Of a stretch of 64,000 nucleotides of DNA, positions 1 to 8,374 are shown one piece after another. The DNA comes from Piscinibacter defluvii. GTDB taxonomy: Bacteria; Pseudomonadota; Gammaproteobacteria; Burkholderiales; Burkholderiaceae_C. A model generated the notes under the pieces. It saw only the letters and a program-made list of their open reading frames with translations, made no database searches and was not told where the DNA came from. Position 1 is the first letter of the stretch. Every line of letters starts with the position of its first letter. A program made the position numbers and the translations under genes. The stretch lies in contig NZ_ML137200.1 of assembly GCF_004011805.1 (NCBI RefSeq), positions 64,636 through 128,635 on the forward strand, given 5' to 3'.

Positions 1-134
1 GAGGCCAGCTCCACGGTCTGGCGCGAGTAGCCCGCGGTGTTGGCATTGGCGATGTTGTGGCCGGTGGCCTGCAACGCGGCGTAGTTCGCGTTCATCGCGC
101 GCATGCCCAGGGACAAGAGTGCGCCGGCAGCCAT
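1..134 (-). CDS. flgK: flagellar hook-associated protein FlgK, N-terminal fragment
   Basis: Only the first 44 codons are inside the window; the gene continues leftward past base 1. The reverse-strand ATG at 134 opens a peptide with the flagellar rod/hook N-terminal signature (LGMRAMNAN, then HNIANANTAGYSRQ), which FlgK proteins share. FlgK is the first hook-filament junction protein. The start lies 3 bases after the flgJ stop, so it is the last visible gene of the flgGHIJK series. The N-terminal match and position make the identity firm, although most of the protein cannot be seen. Confidence 0.9.
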   Translation of the reverse strand, partial: MAAGALLSLGMRAMNANYAALQATGHNIANANTAGYSRQTVELA

Positions 135-137
135 GAA

Positions 138-956
138 TTACCCCATCGCCCGCTGCAACCGCAGCGTGGTGTTGATCGTCCGGGCCAGCTTGTCGGCATA
201 GGCCGGGTCGGTGGCGTAGCCGGCCTTCTGCAGGTTCTGCGCGAAGCCCACCGCGCTGCCGGTGGACTGCATCACGCCGGTGTAGCGCGGGCTGGTGCTG
301 ATCATCCGCGCGTAGTCGGCGAAGGACTCGGCATACGAGCCGTAGGCGCGGAATTTCGCCGTGACCTTCTTGGCCTGCCCGTCGACATATTCGGTGGTCG
401 TCACCTCGGCGACCGGGCCCTTCCAGCCCGGCCCGGCCTTGATGCCGAACAGGTTGTGCGAGCTGCTGCCGTCCGCGTTCCGGATCTCACGCCTGCCCCA
501 GCCCGATTCGTGGGCCGCCTGCGCCACCATGAAGGCGGCCGGGATGCCGCTGGCCTTCTCGGCCGCCTCGGCGGCGTCGCTGTGCTGCTCGACGAACGCG
601 GCCTGGGTCGGGCCGGCTTTGCCGGGCCTGGGTGCCGTCTCCGGCACGGCCGGCACGGCCGGCTGGGCACCGCTCATCTGGCGCTCGAGCTGGCGCGCGA
701 TCACCTCCGACAGCCCGCCCTTCATGCCGGTGAGCTTGGTGGCGAACTGCGTGTCCAGCATCTCGGTGCCGAGCGCGCTGGTCTCGTTGTCCAGCATGCC
801 GGAAGCGAGCGAGGCGTCGCGCATGCTCTTCATCAGCTGCTGCATGAACAGCGCCTCGAACTGCTTCGCGGCCTCCTTGATCGCCGCCTTCGGGTCCTTC
901 GCCGCGCTGGCGCGCAGCGCGTCGATGGAGGTGTTGGACGTGGGCGAGACTGCCAT
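138..956 (-). CDS. flgJ: flagellar rod-capping muramidase FlgJ
   Basis: 272 residues, close to the usual bifunctional FlgJ. The N-terminal half (about 15-95) is the rod-scaffold domain, with the KQFEALFMQQLMKSMR helix. The C-terminal half (about 115-265) is a peptidoglycan hydrolase of the glucosaminidase family, with AQAAHESGWGRREI carrying the likely catalytic Glu, then the NLFGIK and YGSYAESFADYA motifs. It acts in the periplasm, where it opens the murein for the growing rod. It sits between flgI (stop 7 bases upstream of this start) and flgK. Confidence 0.96.
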   Translation of the reverse strand: MAVSPTSNTSIDALRASAAKDPKAAIKEAAKQFEALFMQQLMKSMRDASLASGMLDNETSALGTEMLDTQFATKLTGMKGGLSEVIARQLERQMSGAQPAVPAVPETAPRPGKAGPTQAAFVEQHSDAAEAAEKASGIPAAFMVAQAAHESGWGRREIRNADGSSSHNLFGIKAGPGWKGPVAEVTTTEYVDGQAKKVTAKFRAYGSYAESFADYARMISTSPRYTGVMQSTGSAVGFAQNLQKAGYATDPAYADKLARTINTTLRLQRAMG

Positions 957-963
957 GCCGGCC

Positions 964-2148
964 TCAGATGACTTCCAGTTCCGCGTTCAGCGCCCCGGCG
1001 GCCTTGATGGCCTGCAGGATGGCCAGCAGGTCCTGCGGCGTCGCGCCGAGCGAGTTGAGCGCCTTGACCACGTCGACCAGCTGCGTGCCGGCCGGCATCT
1101 GGATGATCGAGCCGGGCTGCTGGTTGATCGTGATGTCCGCCTTGTCGCGCGAGACCGTGCTGCCGTTGGAGAACGGCCCGGGCTGGCTGACCACCGGCGT
1201 GCTGGAGATCGTCACCGACAGGTTGCCGTGCGCCACCGCGCAGGAGGACAGCGTGACCGCCTGGTTCATCACGATCGAGCCGGTGCGCGCGTTGATCACC
1301 ACGCGCGCCGCCGGCACGGCCTGCGCGACGTCGAGGTTCTCCACGTCGGCCAGGAAGGCCACGCGCGCGTCCGGCGTGGCGGGCATGCGCACGCGCACCA
1401 CGCGTCCGTCCATGGCCTGGGCGGTGCCCTCGCCCATCTTGCCGTTGATGGCCCGGGCCACCTCGCGCGCGGTGTGGTAGTCGTTGCTGTTCAGGTCGAG
1501 CTGCAGGTACTCGCCCTGGTTCAGCGGCGTCGGCACGCTGCGCTCGACGGTGGCGCCGTCGGGGATGCGCCCGGCGCTCAGGTGGTTGATCTGCACCTTG
1601 GAGCCGGCCGCCGAGGCGCCGGCGCCGCCGACCACCACGTTGCCCTGCGCCAGCGCGTAGACCTGGCCGTCGGCGCCTTTCAGCGGCGTGGCGATCAGCG
1701 TGCCGCCGCGCAGGCTCTTGGCGTTGCCCATCGAGGAGACCACCACGTCGACCGCCTGGCCGGGCTGGGCGAAGGGCGGCAGCTGCGCGGTGACCATCAC
1801 CGCCGCGACGTTCTTCAGCTGCATGCTGGCGCCGGGCGGCACGGTCACGCCCATCTGCTGCAGCATCGCGTTCAGGCTCTGCGTCGTGAACGGGGCCGAG
1901 GTGGTCTGGTCGCCGGTGCCGTCCAGGCCCACGACCAGGCCGTAGCCCACCAGCGGGTTGCTGCGCACGCCCTGCACCGAGGCCACTTCCTTGATGCGCG
2001 CGGCGTGGGCCTGCGCGGGCCACCACAGCGCGGCGCTGGCCAGCACCGCGGCGAGCACGATCAAGCCGCGGATCAGCCGCTCGACGCGGTCGTCCTGCCC
2101 GAGGGTGCCGAGGTCGCCGAAGACGGAGTCATGCTTCATGACTCCCAT
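964..2148 (-). CDS. flgI: flagellar basal-body P-ring protein FlgI
   Basis: 394 residues from the first ATG. A hydrophobic export signal ending near AQAHA is followed by ARIKEVASVQGVRSNPLVGYG and GLDGTGDQT, the FlgI hallmark near the mature N-terminus. FlgI assembles into the P ring around the rod in the peptidoglycan layer. ATG at 2148 leaves a rather polar 25-residue lead before the signal peptide; ATG at 2139 is also possible and is preceded by GGGAG. The gene follows flgH by 11 bases. Confidence 0.95.
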   Translation of the reverse strand: MGVMKHDSVFGDLGTLGQDDRVERLIRGLIVLAAVLASAALWWPAQAHAARIKEVASVQGVRSNPLVGYGLVVGLDGTGDQTTSAPFTTQSLNAMLQQMGVTVPPGASMQLKNVAAVMVTAQLPPFAQPGQAVDVVVSSMGNAKSLRGGTLIATPLKGADGQVYALAQGNVVVGGAGASAAGSKVQINHLSAGRIPDGATVERSVPTPLNQGEYLQLDLNSNDYHTAREVARAINGKMGEGTAQAMDGRVVRVRMPATPDARVAFLADVENLDVAQAVPAARVVINARTGSIVMNQAVTLSSCAVAHGNLSVTISSTPVVSQPGPFSNGSTVSRDKADITINQQPGSIIQMPAGTQLVDVVKALNSLGATPQDLLAILQAIKAAGALNAELEVI

Positions 2149-2159
2149 TCTTCGCGGGC

Positions 2160-2912
2160 TTAAATCGGCAGAACGTTCAAAAAGAAACGCGCCAGCCAGC
2201 CAATTCCCTGCGCCTCGGCCTGGGCGCCGCGGCCGCGGTGCTCGATGCGCACGTTGGCGATCTGCGCCGAGGGCACGCTGTTGCCGGGCTGGATGGCGCG
2301 CGGGTCGACCTGGCCGGAGAAGCGCAGCACGTCGACGTTGTGGTTCACGCCGATCTGCTTCTCGCCGGCGATCAGCAGGTGCCCGTTGGGCAGCACGCCG
2401 GTGACCACCGCGGTGATGGTGCCGGAGAAGTCGTTGCTGTTCTCGGTGCTGCCCTTGCCGGAGAAGCTGTTGCTCGAGCTGCCGGCGGCGCTCGCGCGGC
2501 CGAAGGAGTTCGGCGCGATGCCCGGCAGCGCGGTGACGCCGGCCGAGAGCTCGCCGCTCTTGTCGATGCTGCTGGTGCTCTTCTGCACCGCCGAGACCTT
2601 CTCGACGATCTGCACCGTGATGGTGTCGCCCACCAGGCGCGCGCGGTGGTCCTCGAACAGCGGCCGGTAGCTCGCGGACTGGAAGATCGAGCCGTTGTTG
2701 ACCACCGGCACGGCCACCACCTGCGGCTGCACGTAGACCGGTTCGGCCACGTCGACCTTGGGCGGCGCGTTCAGCGTCGAGCAGCCGGCCAGCACCGCCA
2801 GCACACCCAGCAGCACCAGACCAAGCGGCCGCCGCGGAACCGGCTTCGCCGGGCCGCTGGCGGCGCCCCCCTGGGGGGGAGCGCCGAAGGCGCTACGGGG
2901 GGGGACCATCAT
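2160..2912 (-). CDS. flgH: flagellar basal-body L-ring lipoprotein FlgH
   Basis: L-ring protein. It has a lipoprotein signal with lipobox LAGC, then conserved FlgH segments (SIFQSASYRPLFEDHRARLVGD, GDTITVQIVEK, the FSGQVDPRAI region). The ATG at 2912 overlaps the flgG stop as ATGA, suggesting translational coupling, and gives 250 residues. Its first ~28 residues before the signal peptide ([16 protein letters not shown]...) are encoded by a hairpin repeat and look unlike any FlgH leader. A TTG start inside the LGLVLL segment would remove this extension. The body of the protein is certain; the start is not. Confidence 0.92.
   Translation of the reverse strand: MMVPPRSAFGAPPQGGAASGPAKPVPRRPLGLVLLGVLAVLAGCSTLNAPPKVDVAEPVYVQPQVVAVPVVNNGSIFQSASYRPLFEDHRARLVGDTITVQIVEKVSAVQKSTSSIDKSGELSAGVTALPGIAPNSFGRASAAGSSSNSFSGKGSTENSNDFSGTITAVVTGVLPNGHLLIAGEKQIGVNHNVDVLRFSGQVDPRAIQPGNSVPSAQIANVRIEHRGRGAQAEAQGIGWLARFFLNVLPI
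2841..2904. repeat. hairpin-rich intergenic-type repeat inside the flgH 5' end
   Basis: A run of hairpins: CCCCCC-T-GGGGGGG at 2866-2879 flanked by GGCGC/GCGCC, then AGCGCC-GAA-GGCGCT at 2880-2894, then a G tract. Sequences of this type are scattered between genes in many Burkholderiales genomes (from memory, not searched). Here the element lies between the flgG stop and the FlgH signal peptide and is read through in the FlgH frame if the ATG at 2912 is used. No second copy was noticed in the window. Confidence 0.6.
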
Positions 2913-3694
2913 CACAGCTGCCCCAGCTTCTGCAGCATCTGGTCGGAGGTCTGGATCGCCTTCGAGTTGAGCTCGTAGGCGCGCTGGGTCTGGATCATGC
3001 CGATCAGCTCCTCGACCACGTTGACGTTGCTGGTCTCGACGAAGCCCTGGCGCAGCGTGCCGAGTGCGTTGCTGCCCGGCGCGCCGATGTTGGCGGTGCC
3101 GGAGGCGGCCGTCTCGGCGTACAGGTTCTGGCCCTTGGGGTCGAGACCGGCCGGGTTGACGAAGCTCGCCAGTTGCAGCTGGCCGAGCGTCTGCGGCGCC
3201 GCCTGGCCGGGCAGCGTGGCGCCCACCGTGCCGTCGTTGCCGATCGTCACCGAGGTCGCGTTGGGCGGGATGGTGATGCCGGGCAGCACCGGGTAGCCGT
3301 TGTTCGTGACCAGCTGGCCCTGCGCGTCGACCTGGAACGAGCCGTCGCGCGTGTAGCCGGTGGTGCCGTCGGGCATCTGCACCTGGAAGAAGCCGTTGCC
3401 CTGGATCGCCACGTCCAGCGTGTTGCCGCTCTGCTGCAGGTTGCCCTGCGTGAAGCTGCGCACGTTGGCCACCGCACGCGTGCCCAGGCCGACCTGCAGC
3501 CCGGTGGGCAGGGTGGTCTGCTCGGTGCTCGCGGCGCCGGCCTGGCGCAGGTTCTGGTACATCAGGTCCTCGAACACCACGTGCGACTTCTTGTAGCCGT
3601 TGGTCGAGGCGTTGGCCAGGTTGTGCGAGATCGCGTCCAGCTGGGTCTGCTGGGCTTCCATGCCGGTCTTCGAGGTCCACAGCGATCGCATCAT
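2912..3694 (-). CDS. flgG: flagellar distal rod protein FlgG
   Basis: 260 residues, the standard FlgG length. N-terminal [20 protein letters not shown] and [14 protein letters not shown] are the distal-rod signature. The C-terminus has the [23 protein letters not shown] helix shared by rod and hook proteins. In most genomes flgG follows flgF directly. Here 6.2 kb of other genes separates them, so flgG needs either its own promoter or read-through from the gene ending at 3785. Its stop overlaps the flgH start. Confidence 0.97.
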   Translation of the reverse strand: MMRSLWTSKTGMEAQQTQLDAISHNLANASTNGYKKSHVVFEDLMYQNLRQAGAASTEQTTLPTGLQVGLGTRAVANVRSFTQGNLQQSGNTLDVAIQGNGFFQVQMPDGTTGYTRDGSFQVDAQGQLVTNNGYPVLPGITIPPNATSVTIGNDGTVGATLPGQAAPQTLGQLQLASFVNPAGLDPKGQNLYAETAASGTANIGAPGSNALGTLRQGFVETSNVNVVEELIGMIQTQRAYELNSKAIQTSDQMLQKLGQL

Positions 3695-3784
3695 GATGGG
3701 CAGGCCCTTTCTATGGTCCTCTCCATCGTGCCCGCGGCTGAAGCGCGGCGATGCGCCGAAAAGCGCGGCGAAGGCGGGGCTTTC

Positions 3785-4342
3785 TCAGGCGCCGGCGAGC
3801 GCGCTGACGACCCGTTCGATCTCCGCCGCGCTCGGCTGCTCCCCGCTGCGCCAGCGCAGCCGCCCCGCCGCATCCACGGCATAGGCCTGCGTGTTGTGCG
3901 TGCCCGGCTTGACCGGCACACCGCGCAGCCAGGTGGACAGCCGCTCGACATCTCCCACGCCCGGCACCGCGGCCTGCCAGGCCGGATGCGCGCCGTGTTT
4001 CGCCTGCCAGGCGGCCAGGCGCGCCGGGTCGTCGCCCAGCGCGTCGATGCTGATCGACAGCCAGCCGATCTCCACCGCACGCGGCCGCGCCGCCAGCGTG
4101 GCGAACAGCAGGCCCTGCGTCGGGCAGACCGTGCTGCAGCCGGTGAACATCAGCTGCACCAGCGTGACGCGGCCCTGCAGCAGCTTGGCCAGCCGCCGGC
4201 GCCGGCCGGCGGCATCGGTGAGCAGCAGGTCGGGCGCCAGCTCGGGCGGCTGCACCGGACCGTCGCGCAGCGCCGCGCGCAGCGGCGCGGCCGCCAGCGC
4301 GCCGGCGGCCAGCAGCAGCTCGCGCCGGCGCGGGCCGTTCAT
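3785..4342 (-). CDS. SCO1/SenC family copper/thiol protein
   Basis: 185 residues. A Tat-like leader ([15 protein letters not shown]) precedes a thioredoxin-fold SCO domain with the C-x3-C copper/thiol motif at Cys69 and Cys73 (FTGCSTVCP) and a likely third copper ligand, His149 in GTHNTQ. SCO proteins deliver copper to or reduce cytochrome oxidase sites, or act as periplasmic thiol reductases. The ATG at 4342 overlaps the stop of the upstream chemotaxis receptor gene (ATGA), so it is probably translated with it. No cytochrome oxidase genes are nearby, so its target here is unknown. Confidence 0.85.
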   Translation of the reverse strand: MNGPRRRELLLAAGALAAAPLRAALRDGPVQPPELAPDLLLTDAAGRRRRLAKLLQGRVTLVQLMFTGCSTVCPTQGLLFATLAARPRAVEIGWLSISIDALGDDPARLAAWQAKHGAHPAWQAAVPGVGDVERLSTWLRGVPVKPGTHNTQAYAVDAAGRLRWRSGEQPSAAEIERVVSALAGA

Positions 4343-6330
4343 GCCGTGTCGCGCACGCCGGCCGAGGGCAGCGTGAAGCGCGCGGCCGTCGCCGCCAGCT
4401 CGGCGGCCTTGGACTTCATCGACAGCGCGGCGGCGGAGGTCTGCTCCACCAGCGCGGCATTGCGCTGCGTGTCCGCGTCGAGCTGGGCCACCGAGGCACT
4501 CACCTCGACGACGCCGCGGCTCTGCTGCTCGGTGATCGAGCGCACCTGCTGCAGCCGCTCGCTGATCGTGCGGATGTTGCCGAGCAGCTCGTCCATCGCG
4601 CCGCCCGCGGCGTCGACCGCGCGCGTGCCCTGGGCGGTCTGCCCGGCACTCTCGGCGATCAGGCCCTTGATCTCGCGCGCCGCGGCGGCCGAGCGTTGCG
4701 CCAGCGCGCGCACCTCGCCGGCCACGACGGCGAAGCCGCGACCGTGCTCGCCGGCACGCGCCGCCTCGACGGCGGCGTTCAGCGCCAGGATGTTGGTCTG
4801 GAACGCGATGCCGTCGATCACGCCGAGGATGTCGCCGACGCGGCGCGACGAGGCCTCGATGCCGTGCATCGTGCCGACCACCTCGCCGATCACCTGCTGG
4901 CTGCGCACGGCCGCCTCGGAGGTGCCCTGCCCGAGCTGCGCCGACTCGGCGATCGTCTGCCCGGTGTCCTGCACCGAGCGGGCCATCGAGTCCATCGTCG
5001 CGGCGGTCTGCTGCAGCCGGCCGGCCGCCAGCTCGGTGCGCTGCGACAGGTCCTCCGCGCCGCTGGCCACCTCGGCGCTGGCATGCAGCATCTCGTCGGC
5101 GCAGGCGCGCACCTGGCCGATCAGCGCACGCAGCGACTCCTGCATCGCGGCGACCGCGTGCATCACCTCCGCGGCCTCGTCGCGGCCCCAGGGGCGCGGC
5201 GTGGTCGTCAGGTCGCCGGCCGCCAGCGCCTCGATGTGGCGGGTCAGCTCGCGCATGCCGCCACGCGTCACCAGGAAGAAGCAGTAGAAGAGGTAGGCCG
5301 CGAGCAGCAAGCCGATGGCGATGGCCGCGAGCTGCGCGTTGCGCGCCGCTTCCAGCCGGGCGATGCGCTGCTCGACCAGCAGGCCCACGGCAGCCTGCGA
5401 ACGCTCGGCCAGCCGGCTCAGCGCGTCGGTGGCGGACTGGGCCGCGGCGCCGAACGCGGCCGCATCGCCCTTGGGCCCGCTGTCCGGCAGCAGGCTCTTG
5501 CGCACGCCGCGCAGGAAGGCGTTGACCGGGTCGAAGGCGCCCTGGAAGGCGAGCGACTCCTTGAGCTGCTCGTCCGAGGCGGCCACGCGCTCGTAGCGCG
5601 CGAACAGTTCCTCGATGGCCTTGTAGAGCACGTAGGTGTCGCCCTGCACGATGCGCCGGCCGAAGCTGCCGAGCTCCTTGCGCTCGAGCGCGACGCCGCC
5701 CAGGTCGCCGACGCGCCCGACCATGCCCGCGACCTCGAGCACCTCCTGCAGCGAGGCCAGCCCGAGGTGGTAGGACGGCGCGTCCGGGTCCATCGACAGG
5801 CCGGAGTGGTCGGCCACCGTGACCAGCGTGCGCTGCAGCTGCTGCACGAGGCCGTCGGCGCGGCCGAAGGCGTCCTCGCCGTCGCCGGCCGGCTGCTTCA
5901 GCGGCTCGAAGGCCTGGCGCACGAACTTCATCGGCTCGGCAAGCGCCAGCGCCGCTGCGCCGGGCGATGCCTCGAGGCGGCCGAGCCGGGACTCGATGTC
6001 GTCGATCAGCGCGCGCGCCTCGGGCGTGACCGGTCCGCCGGAGGCGTGCAGGCGGCCGCGCAGCCGCTGCGCCTGGTGGAACACCGGCATCAGGTCGCGC
6101 GCGACGGCCAGGCCGACCAGCTCGCGGCGCGACTTGGCGATGTCGTCCTGCGTCGCGCGCAGGAACAGCCAGGCCAGCTGCGCCAGCACCAGCACGAACA
6201 CGGCGCAGATGAGTGCCGCCTTGCCGAGGAAGCGCAGGCGCCGGAACAGCCGCACGCCCGGTGCCCACACACCGTGGTGGCGGAAGAACTCGAACCGGGG
6301 GGAAGTGCTCGCCGAGGTCATCGCCGGCAT
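4339..6330 (-). CDS. methyl-accepting chemotaxis protein
   Basis: 663 residues. Membrane segment 1 is near 36-55, a helical periplasmic domain of about 260 residues follows, membrane segment 2 is near 320-345, then a HAMP-like linker. The cytoplasmic signalling domain has the conserved hairpin tip ([21 protein letters not shown], about residues 505-525) that binds CheA/CheW. The periplasmic part contains [14 protein letters not shown], a pattern I associate with helical-bundle sensor domains in this order, but its ligand is unknown. No C-terminal CheR-docking pentapeptide is visible. It lies in a tightly packed set with cytochrome c, cupredoxin and SCO genes. Confidence 0.93.
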   Translation of the reverse strand: MPAMTSASTSPRFEFFRHHGVWAPGVRLFRRLRFLGKAALICAVFVLVLAQLAWLFLRATQDDIAKSRRELVGLAVARDLMPVFHQAQRLRGRLHASGGPVTPEARALIDDIESRLGRLEASPGAAALALAEPMKFVRQAFEPLKQPAGDGEDAFGRADGLVQQLQRTLVTVADHSGLSMDPDAPSYHLGLASLQEVLEVAGMVGRVGDLGGVALERKELGSFGRRIVQGDTYVLYKAIEELFARYERVAASDEQLKESLAFQGAFDPVNAFLRGVRKSLLPDSGPKGDAAAFGAAAQSATDALSRLAERSQAAVGLLVEQRIARLEAARNAQLAAIAIGLLLAAYLFYCFFLVTRGGMRELTRHIEALAAGDLTTTPRPWGRDEAAEVMHAVAAMQESLRALIGQVRACADEMLHASAEVASGAEDLSQRTELAAGRLQQTAATMDSMARSVQDTGQTIAESAQLGQGTSEAAVRSQQVIGEVVGTMHGIEASSRRVGDILGVIDGIAFQTNILALNAAVEAARAGEHGRGFAVVAGEVRALAQRSAAAAREIKGLIAESAGQTAQGTRAVDAAGGAMDELLGNIRTISERLQQVRSITEQQSRGVVEVSASVAQLDADTQRNAALVEQTSAAALSMKSKAAELAATAARFTLPSAGVRDTA

Positions 6331-6333
6331 CCT

Positions 6334-6738
6334 TCAGGAGCGGCCCGCGGTGTTGATCGAGCGCAGGTAGGCGACCAGGTCGCGGATCTGCTCCTCGGTC
6401 AGCTCGGCCTCCCAGGTGGGCATGAACTCCGAGCGGCCGATGGCGCCGCCACCCTTGCGGATGATCAGGCCGAAGTAGGCGTCGTTCTTGTCGCTGGTGC
6501 GCAGGTTGGCCGGCCGCGGCGTGTAGAGCCGGGCGGCGCGGCCGTTGCCGTCGGCGTTGATGCCGTGGCAGGTGACGCAGTAGTTGGCGAACACCAGGCC
6601 GCCGCGGAACACGGCGGCGTCGTTGCTGTCCTTGGGCAGCAGCGCGCCCTGCGGCGCGGGCTCGGCGGCGAATGCACCCGTGGCGGCGAGCGCCAGCGCG
6701 GCGAGTACGGCCCGCGCGGCACGCGCCACGGCGGTCAC
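6334..6738 (-). CDS. exported mono-haem cytochrome c
   Basis: 134 residues from a GTG at 6738 that overlaps the upstream cupredoxin stop (GTGA). A signal peptide ends near GAFAAEP. The haem-binding motif is Cys54-x2-Cys57-His58 (CVTCHG) and the likely sixth ligand is Met107 in SEFMPTW, followed by the C-terminal helix LTEEQIRDLVAYLRSI. This is a class I c-type cytochrome of the CccA/cbb3 CcoP-like kind, acting as a periplasmic electron carrier. A longer upstream reading exists but would overlap the cupredoxin gene. The receptor gene starts 3 bases after this stop. Confidence 0.88.
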   Translation of the reverse strand: MTAVARAARAVLAALALAATGAFAAEPAPQGALLPKDSNDAAVFRGGLVFANYCVTCHGINADGNGRAARLYTPRPANLRTSDKNDAYFGLIIRKGGGAIGRSEFMPTWEAELTEEQIRDLVAYLRSINTAGRS

Positions 6739-7064
6739 GGTGCGACCTCGACGTCCAGCCGCATCTCCGGGTGCACGGCGCACTCGACCTCGACCGCGCC
6801 GGGCTTGTCGAAGGTCACGCTGCGCGCCTGACCGCTGCCGAACGAGCCGGTGTCGAAGCTCTTGGCCGCCGACAGCGAGAACACGTTGTGGGCGAAGCTG
6901 TCCTCGTTGGCGAACTTGATGCTGTCGCCGACCTTGAGCTTCAGTTTCTTGGCCGAGAAGGCCTTGTTCTTCTGCGTCACGACATGCTCTTCGGCCGCGG
7001 CGGCACCGCAGGCCAGCAGGCCGGTCAGCACGAGGCCGGCGGCGCGGTGGAAGGTTCGACTCAC
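6735..7064 (-). CDS. periplasmic type-1 copper protein (cupredoxin)
   Basis: 109 residues from a GTG at 7064 preceded by AGGGAG. A signal peptide ends near ACGAAAAEE. The copper ligands form a canonical set: His59 (FAHN), Cys95, His98 and Met101 in C-x2-H-x2-M. This matches plastocyanin/amicyanin-type electron carriers. It is the first gene of the leftward cupredoxin-cytochrome-receptor-SCO group, and its 5' side faces the divergent peroxidase gene. A longer in-frame reading to 7157 is less likely because it would precede the signal peptide with unrelated sequence. Confidence 0.86.
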   Translation of the reverse strand: MSRTFHRAAGLVLTGLLACGAAAAEEHVVTQKNKAFSAKKLKLKVGDSIKFANEDSFAHNVFSLSAAKSFDTGSFGSGQARSVTFDKPGAVEVECAVHPEMRLDVEVAP

Positions 7065-7142
7065 GATGGTGGCTCCCTGACTGATGGAGGTTGTGACGCA
7101 GGCCCGCGCCAGCACGCCGGACCTGTGGGCACGATAGGGACC

Positions 7143-7169
7143 ATTTCGGACAGTCACCCTAGAAATTGA
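7143..7169 (-). promoter_or_regulatory. possible sigma-28 promoter for the cupredoxin-cytochrome-receptor-SCO group
   Basis: Read on the minus strand: TCAATTTC, an exact 11-base spacer, then TCCGAAAT. The sigma-28 consensus is TAAAGTTT-N11-GCCGATAA, and each box matches at 5 of 8 positions. It lies about 80 bases upstream of the GTG at 7064. A chemotaxis receptor is a typical sigma-28 (class III) gene, which makes the site reasonable, but the match is modest. Confidence 0.35.
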
Positions 7170-7210
7170 GGGGACATTTCACGGCTTCTGTGGCGCCGCC
7201 TGCGGCGGGC

Positions 7211-7238
7211 TCAAGCGGACCGGCGCGGCCGTCGATAA
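7211..7238 (+). promoter_or_regulatory. weak sigma-28-like promoter upstream of the peroxidase gene
   Basis: TCAAGCGG, a 12-base spacer, then GTCGATAA, which differs from the sigma-28 -10 consensus at one position. It ends 60 bases before the GTG at 7299. The spacer is one base longer than the usual 11 and the -35 match is partial. It is reported because it faces away from a second sigma-28-like site in the same 234-base divergent region. Confidence 0.25.
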
Positions 7239-7298
7239 GGGATCGGTCCGCGTCCGGCCAAAGGGGCCGCGACCGGCCCACCACCCGGGAGTCGATTC

Positions 7299-8354
7299 GT
7301 GAAGTACCGCACCGTCGTCGCGGCCCTCGCCGCCTTCAGCGCATTTGCCGCCGCCGCCGCCGATGCGGTGGTCGACCACAACGGCCAGACCGTCGTCCTC
7401 GAGGCCGGCCACGCGAGCCTGCAAGGCTGGAAGCTGCCGGCCGTGCCCTATCCCGAGGGCAACGAGCCGACGCCGGCGCGCGTCGAGCTGGGCAAGAAGC
7501 TGTTCTTCGACCCGCGCCTGTCGGGCGACGGCAACATGAGCTGCGCGAGCTGCCACAACCCGCTGTTCGGCTGGTCCGACGGACTGCCCACCGCCAAGGG
7601 CTCCAAGAGCCAGGTGCTCGGGCGCGCCACGCCGACCGTATACAACACCGCCTACAACAGCCTGCAGATGTGGGACGGGCGCAAGAGGTCGCTGGAGGAC
7701 CAGGCGCTCGGGCCGATGGAGGCCAACGTCGAGATGAACGCCGACATGAAGAAGCTGTTCGCCTTCCTGAACGGCAACGCCGGCTACCGCGAGGCCTTCG
7801 CCGCCGCCTACCCGGGCCAGGAGATCGGCGCGGAGACGGTGGCCAAGGCGATCGCCAGCTTCGAGCGCACTGTCGTCAGCGCGGATTCGCCGTTCGACCG
7901 CTGGGTGGCCGGTGACCGCAAGGCGATGACGCCCGAGCAGGTCAAGGGCTTCGCGGTGTTCCTCGACCCGAAGAAGGGCAACTGCGCCGTCTGCCACTCG
8001 GGCGCGAACTTCACGGACAACGGCTTCCACAACCTCGGCCTGGCCTCGTTCGGCAAGGACAACCCGGACATGGGCCGCTACGCGCAGAAGCCGCTGGCGG
8101 TGCTCAAGGGCGCCTTCAAGACACCGACGGTGCGCGAGGCGGCCAACACCGCGCCGTTCTTCCACGACGGCTCGGCCACGACGCTGATGGACGTGGTCGA
8201 GCACTACGACCGCGGCGGCGAGGTGCGCACCAACGTGTCGAAGGACGTGCGCCCGCTCGGCCTGACGGCGCAGGAGAAGCGCGAGCTGGTGGCGTTCATG
8301 GAGGCGCTGTCGACGCCGCCGCGCGCCTTCCAGATGTCGGCCCTGCCGCGCTGA
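7299..8354 (+). CDS. di-haem cytochrome c peroxidase (CcpA/MauG family)
   Basis: 351 residues from a GTG at 7299 with GGGAG upstream. A signal peptide ends near AAAADA. The two haem c sites are Cys82-x2-Cys85-His86 (CASCH) and Cys229-x2-Cys232-His233 (CAVCH), with conserved FDPRLSGDGNMSC and FFHDGSATTLMDVVEHYDRGG. The family reduces H2O2 to water in the periplasm using electrons from small cytochromes or cupredoxins, or catalyses MauG-like oxidations. The divergent neighbours encode exactly such carriers. Peroxidase is more likely than MauG because no methylamine dehydrogenase genes are present. Confidence 0.92.
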   Translation: MKYRTVVAALAAFSAFAAAAADAVVDHNGQTVVLEAGHASLQGWKLPAVPYPEGNEPTPARVELGKKLFFDPRLSGDGNMSCASCHNPLFGWSDGLPTAKGSKSQVLGRATPTVYNTAYNSLQMWDGRKRSLEDQALGPMEANVEMNADMKKLFAFLNGNAGYREAFAAAYPGQEIGAETVAKAIASFERTVVSADSPFDRWVAGDRKAMTPEQVKGFAVFLDPKKGNCAVCHSGANFTDNGFHNLGLASFGKDNPDMGRYAQKPLAVLKGAFKTPTVREAANTAPFFHDGSATTLMDVVEHYDRGGEVRTNVSKDVRPLGLTAQEKRELVAFMEALSTPPRAFQMSALPR

Positions 8355-8374
8355 GCGGCACGCGCGTCGCGGCG

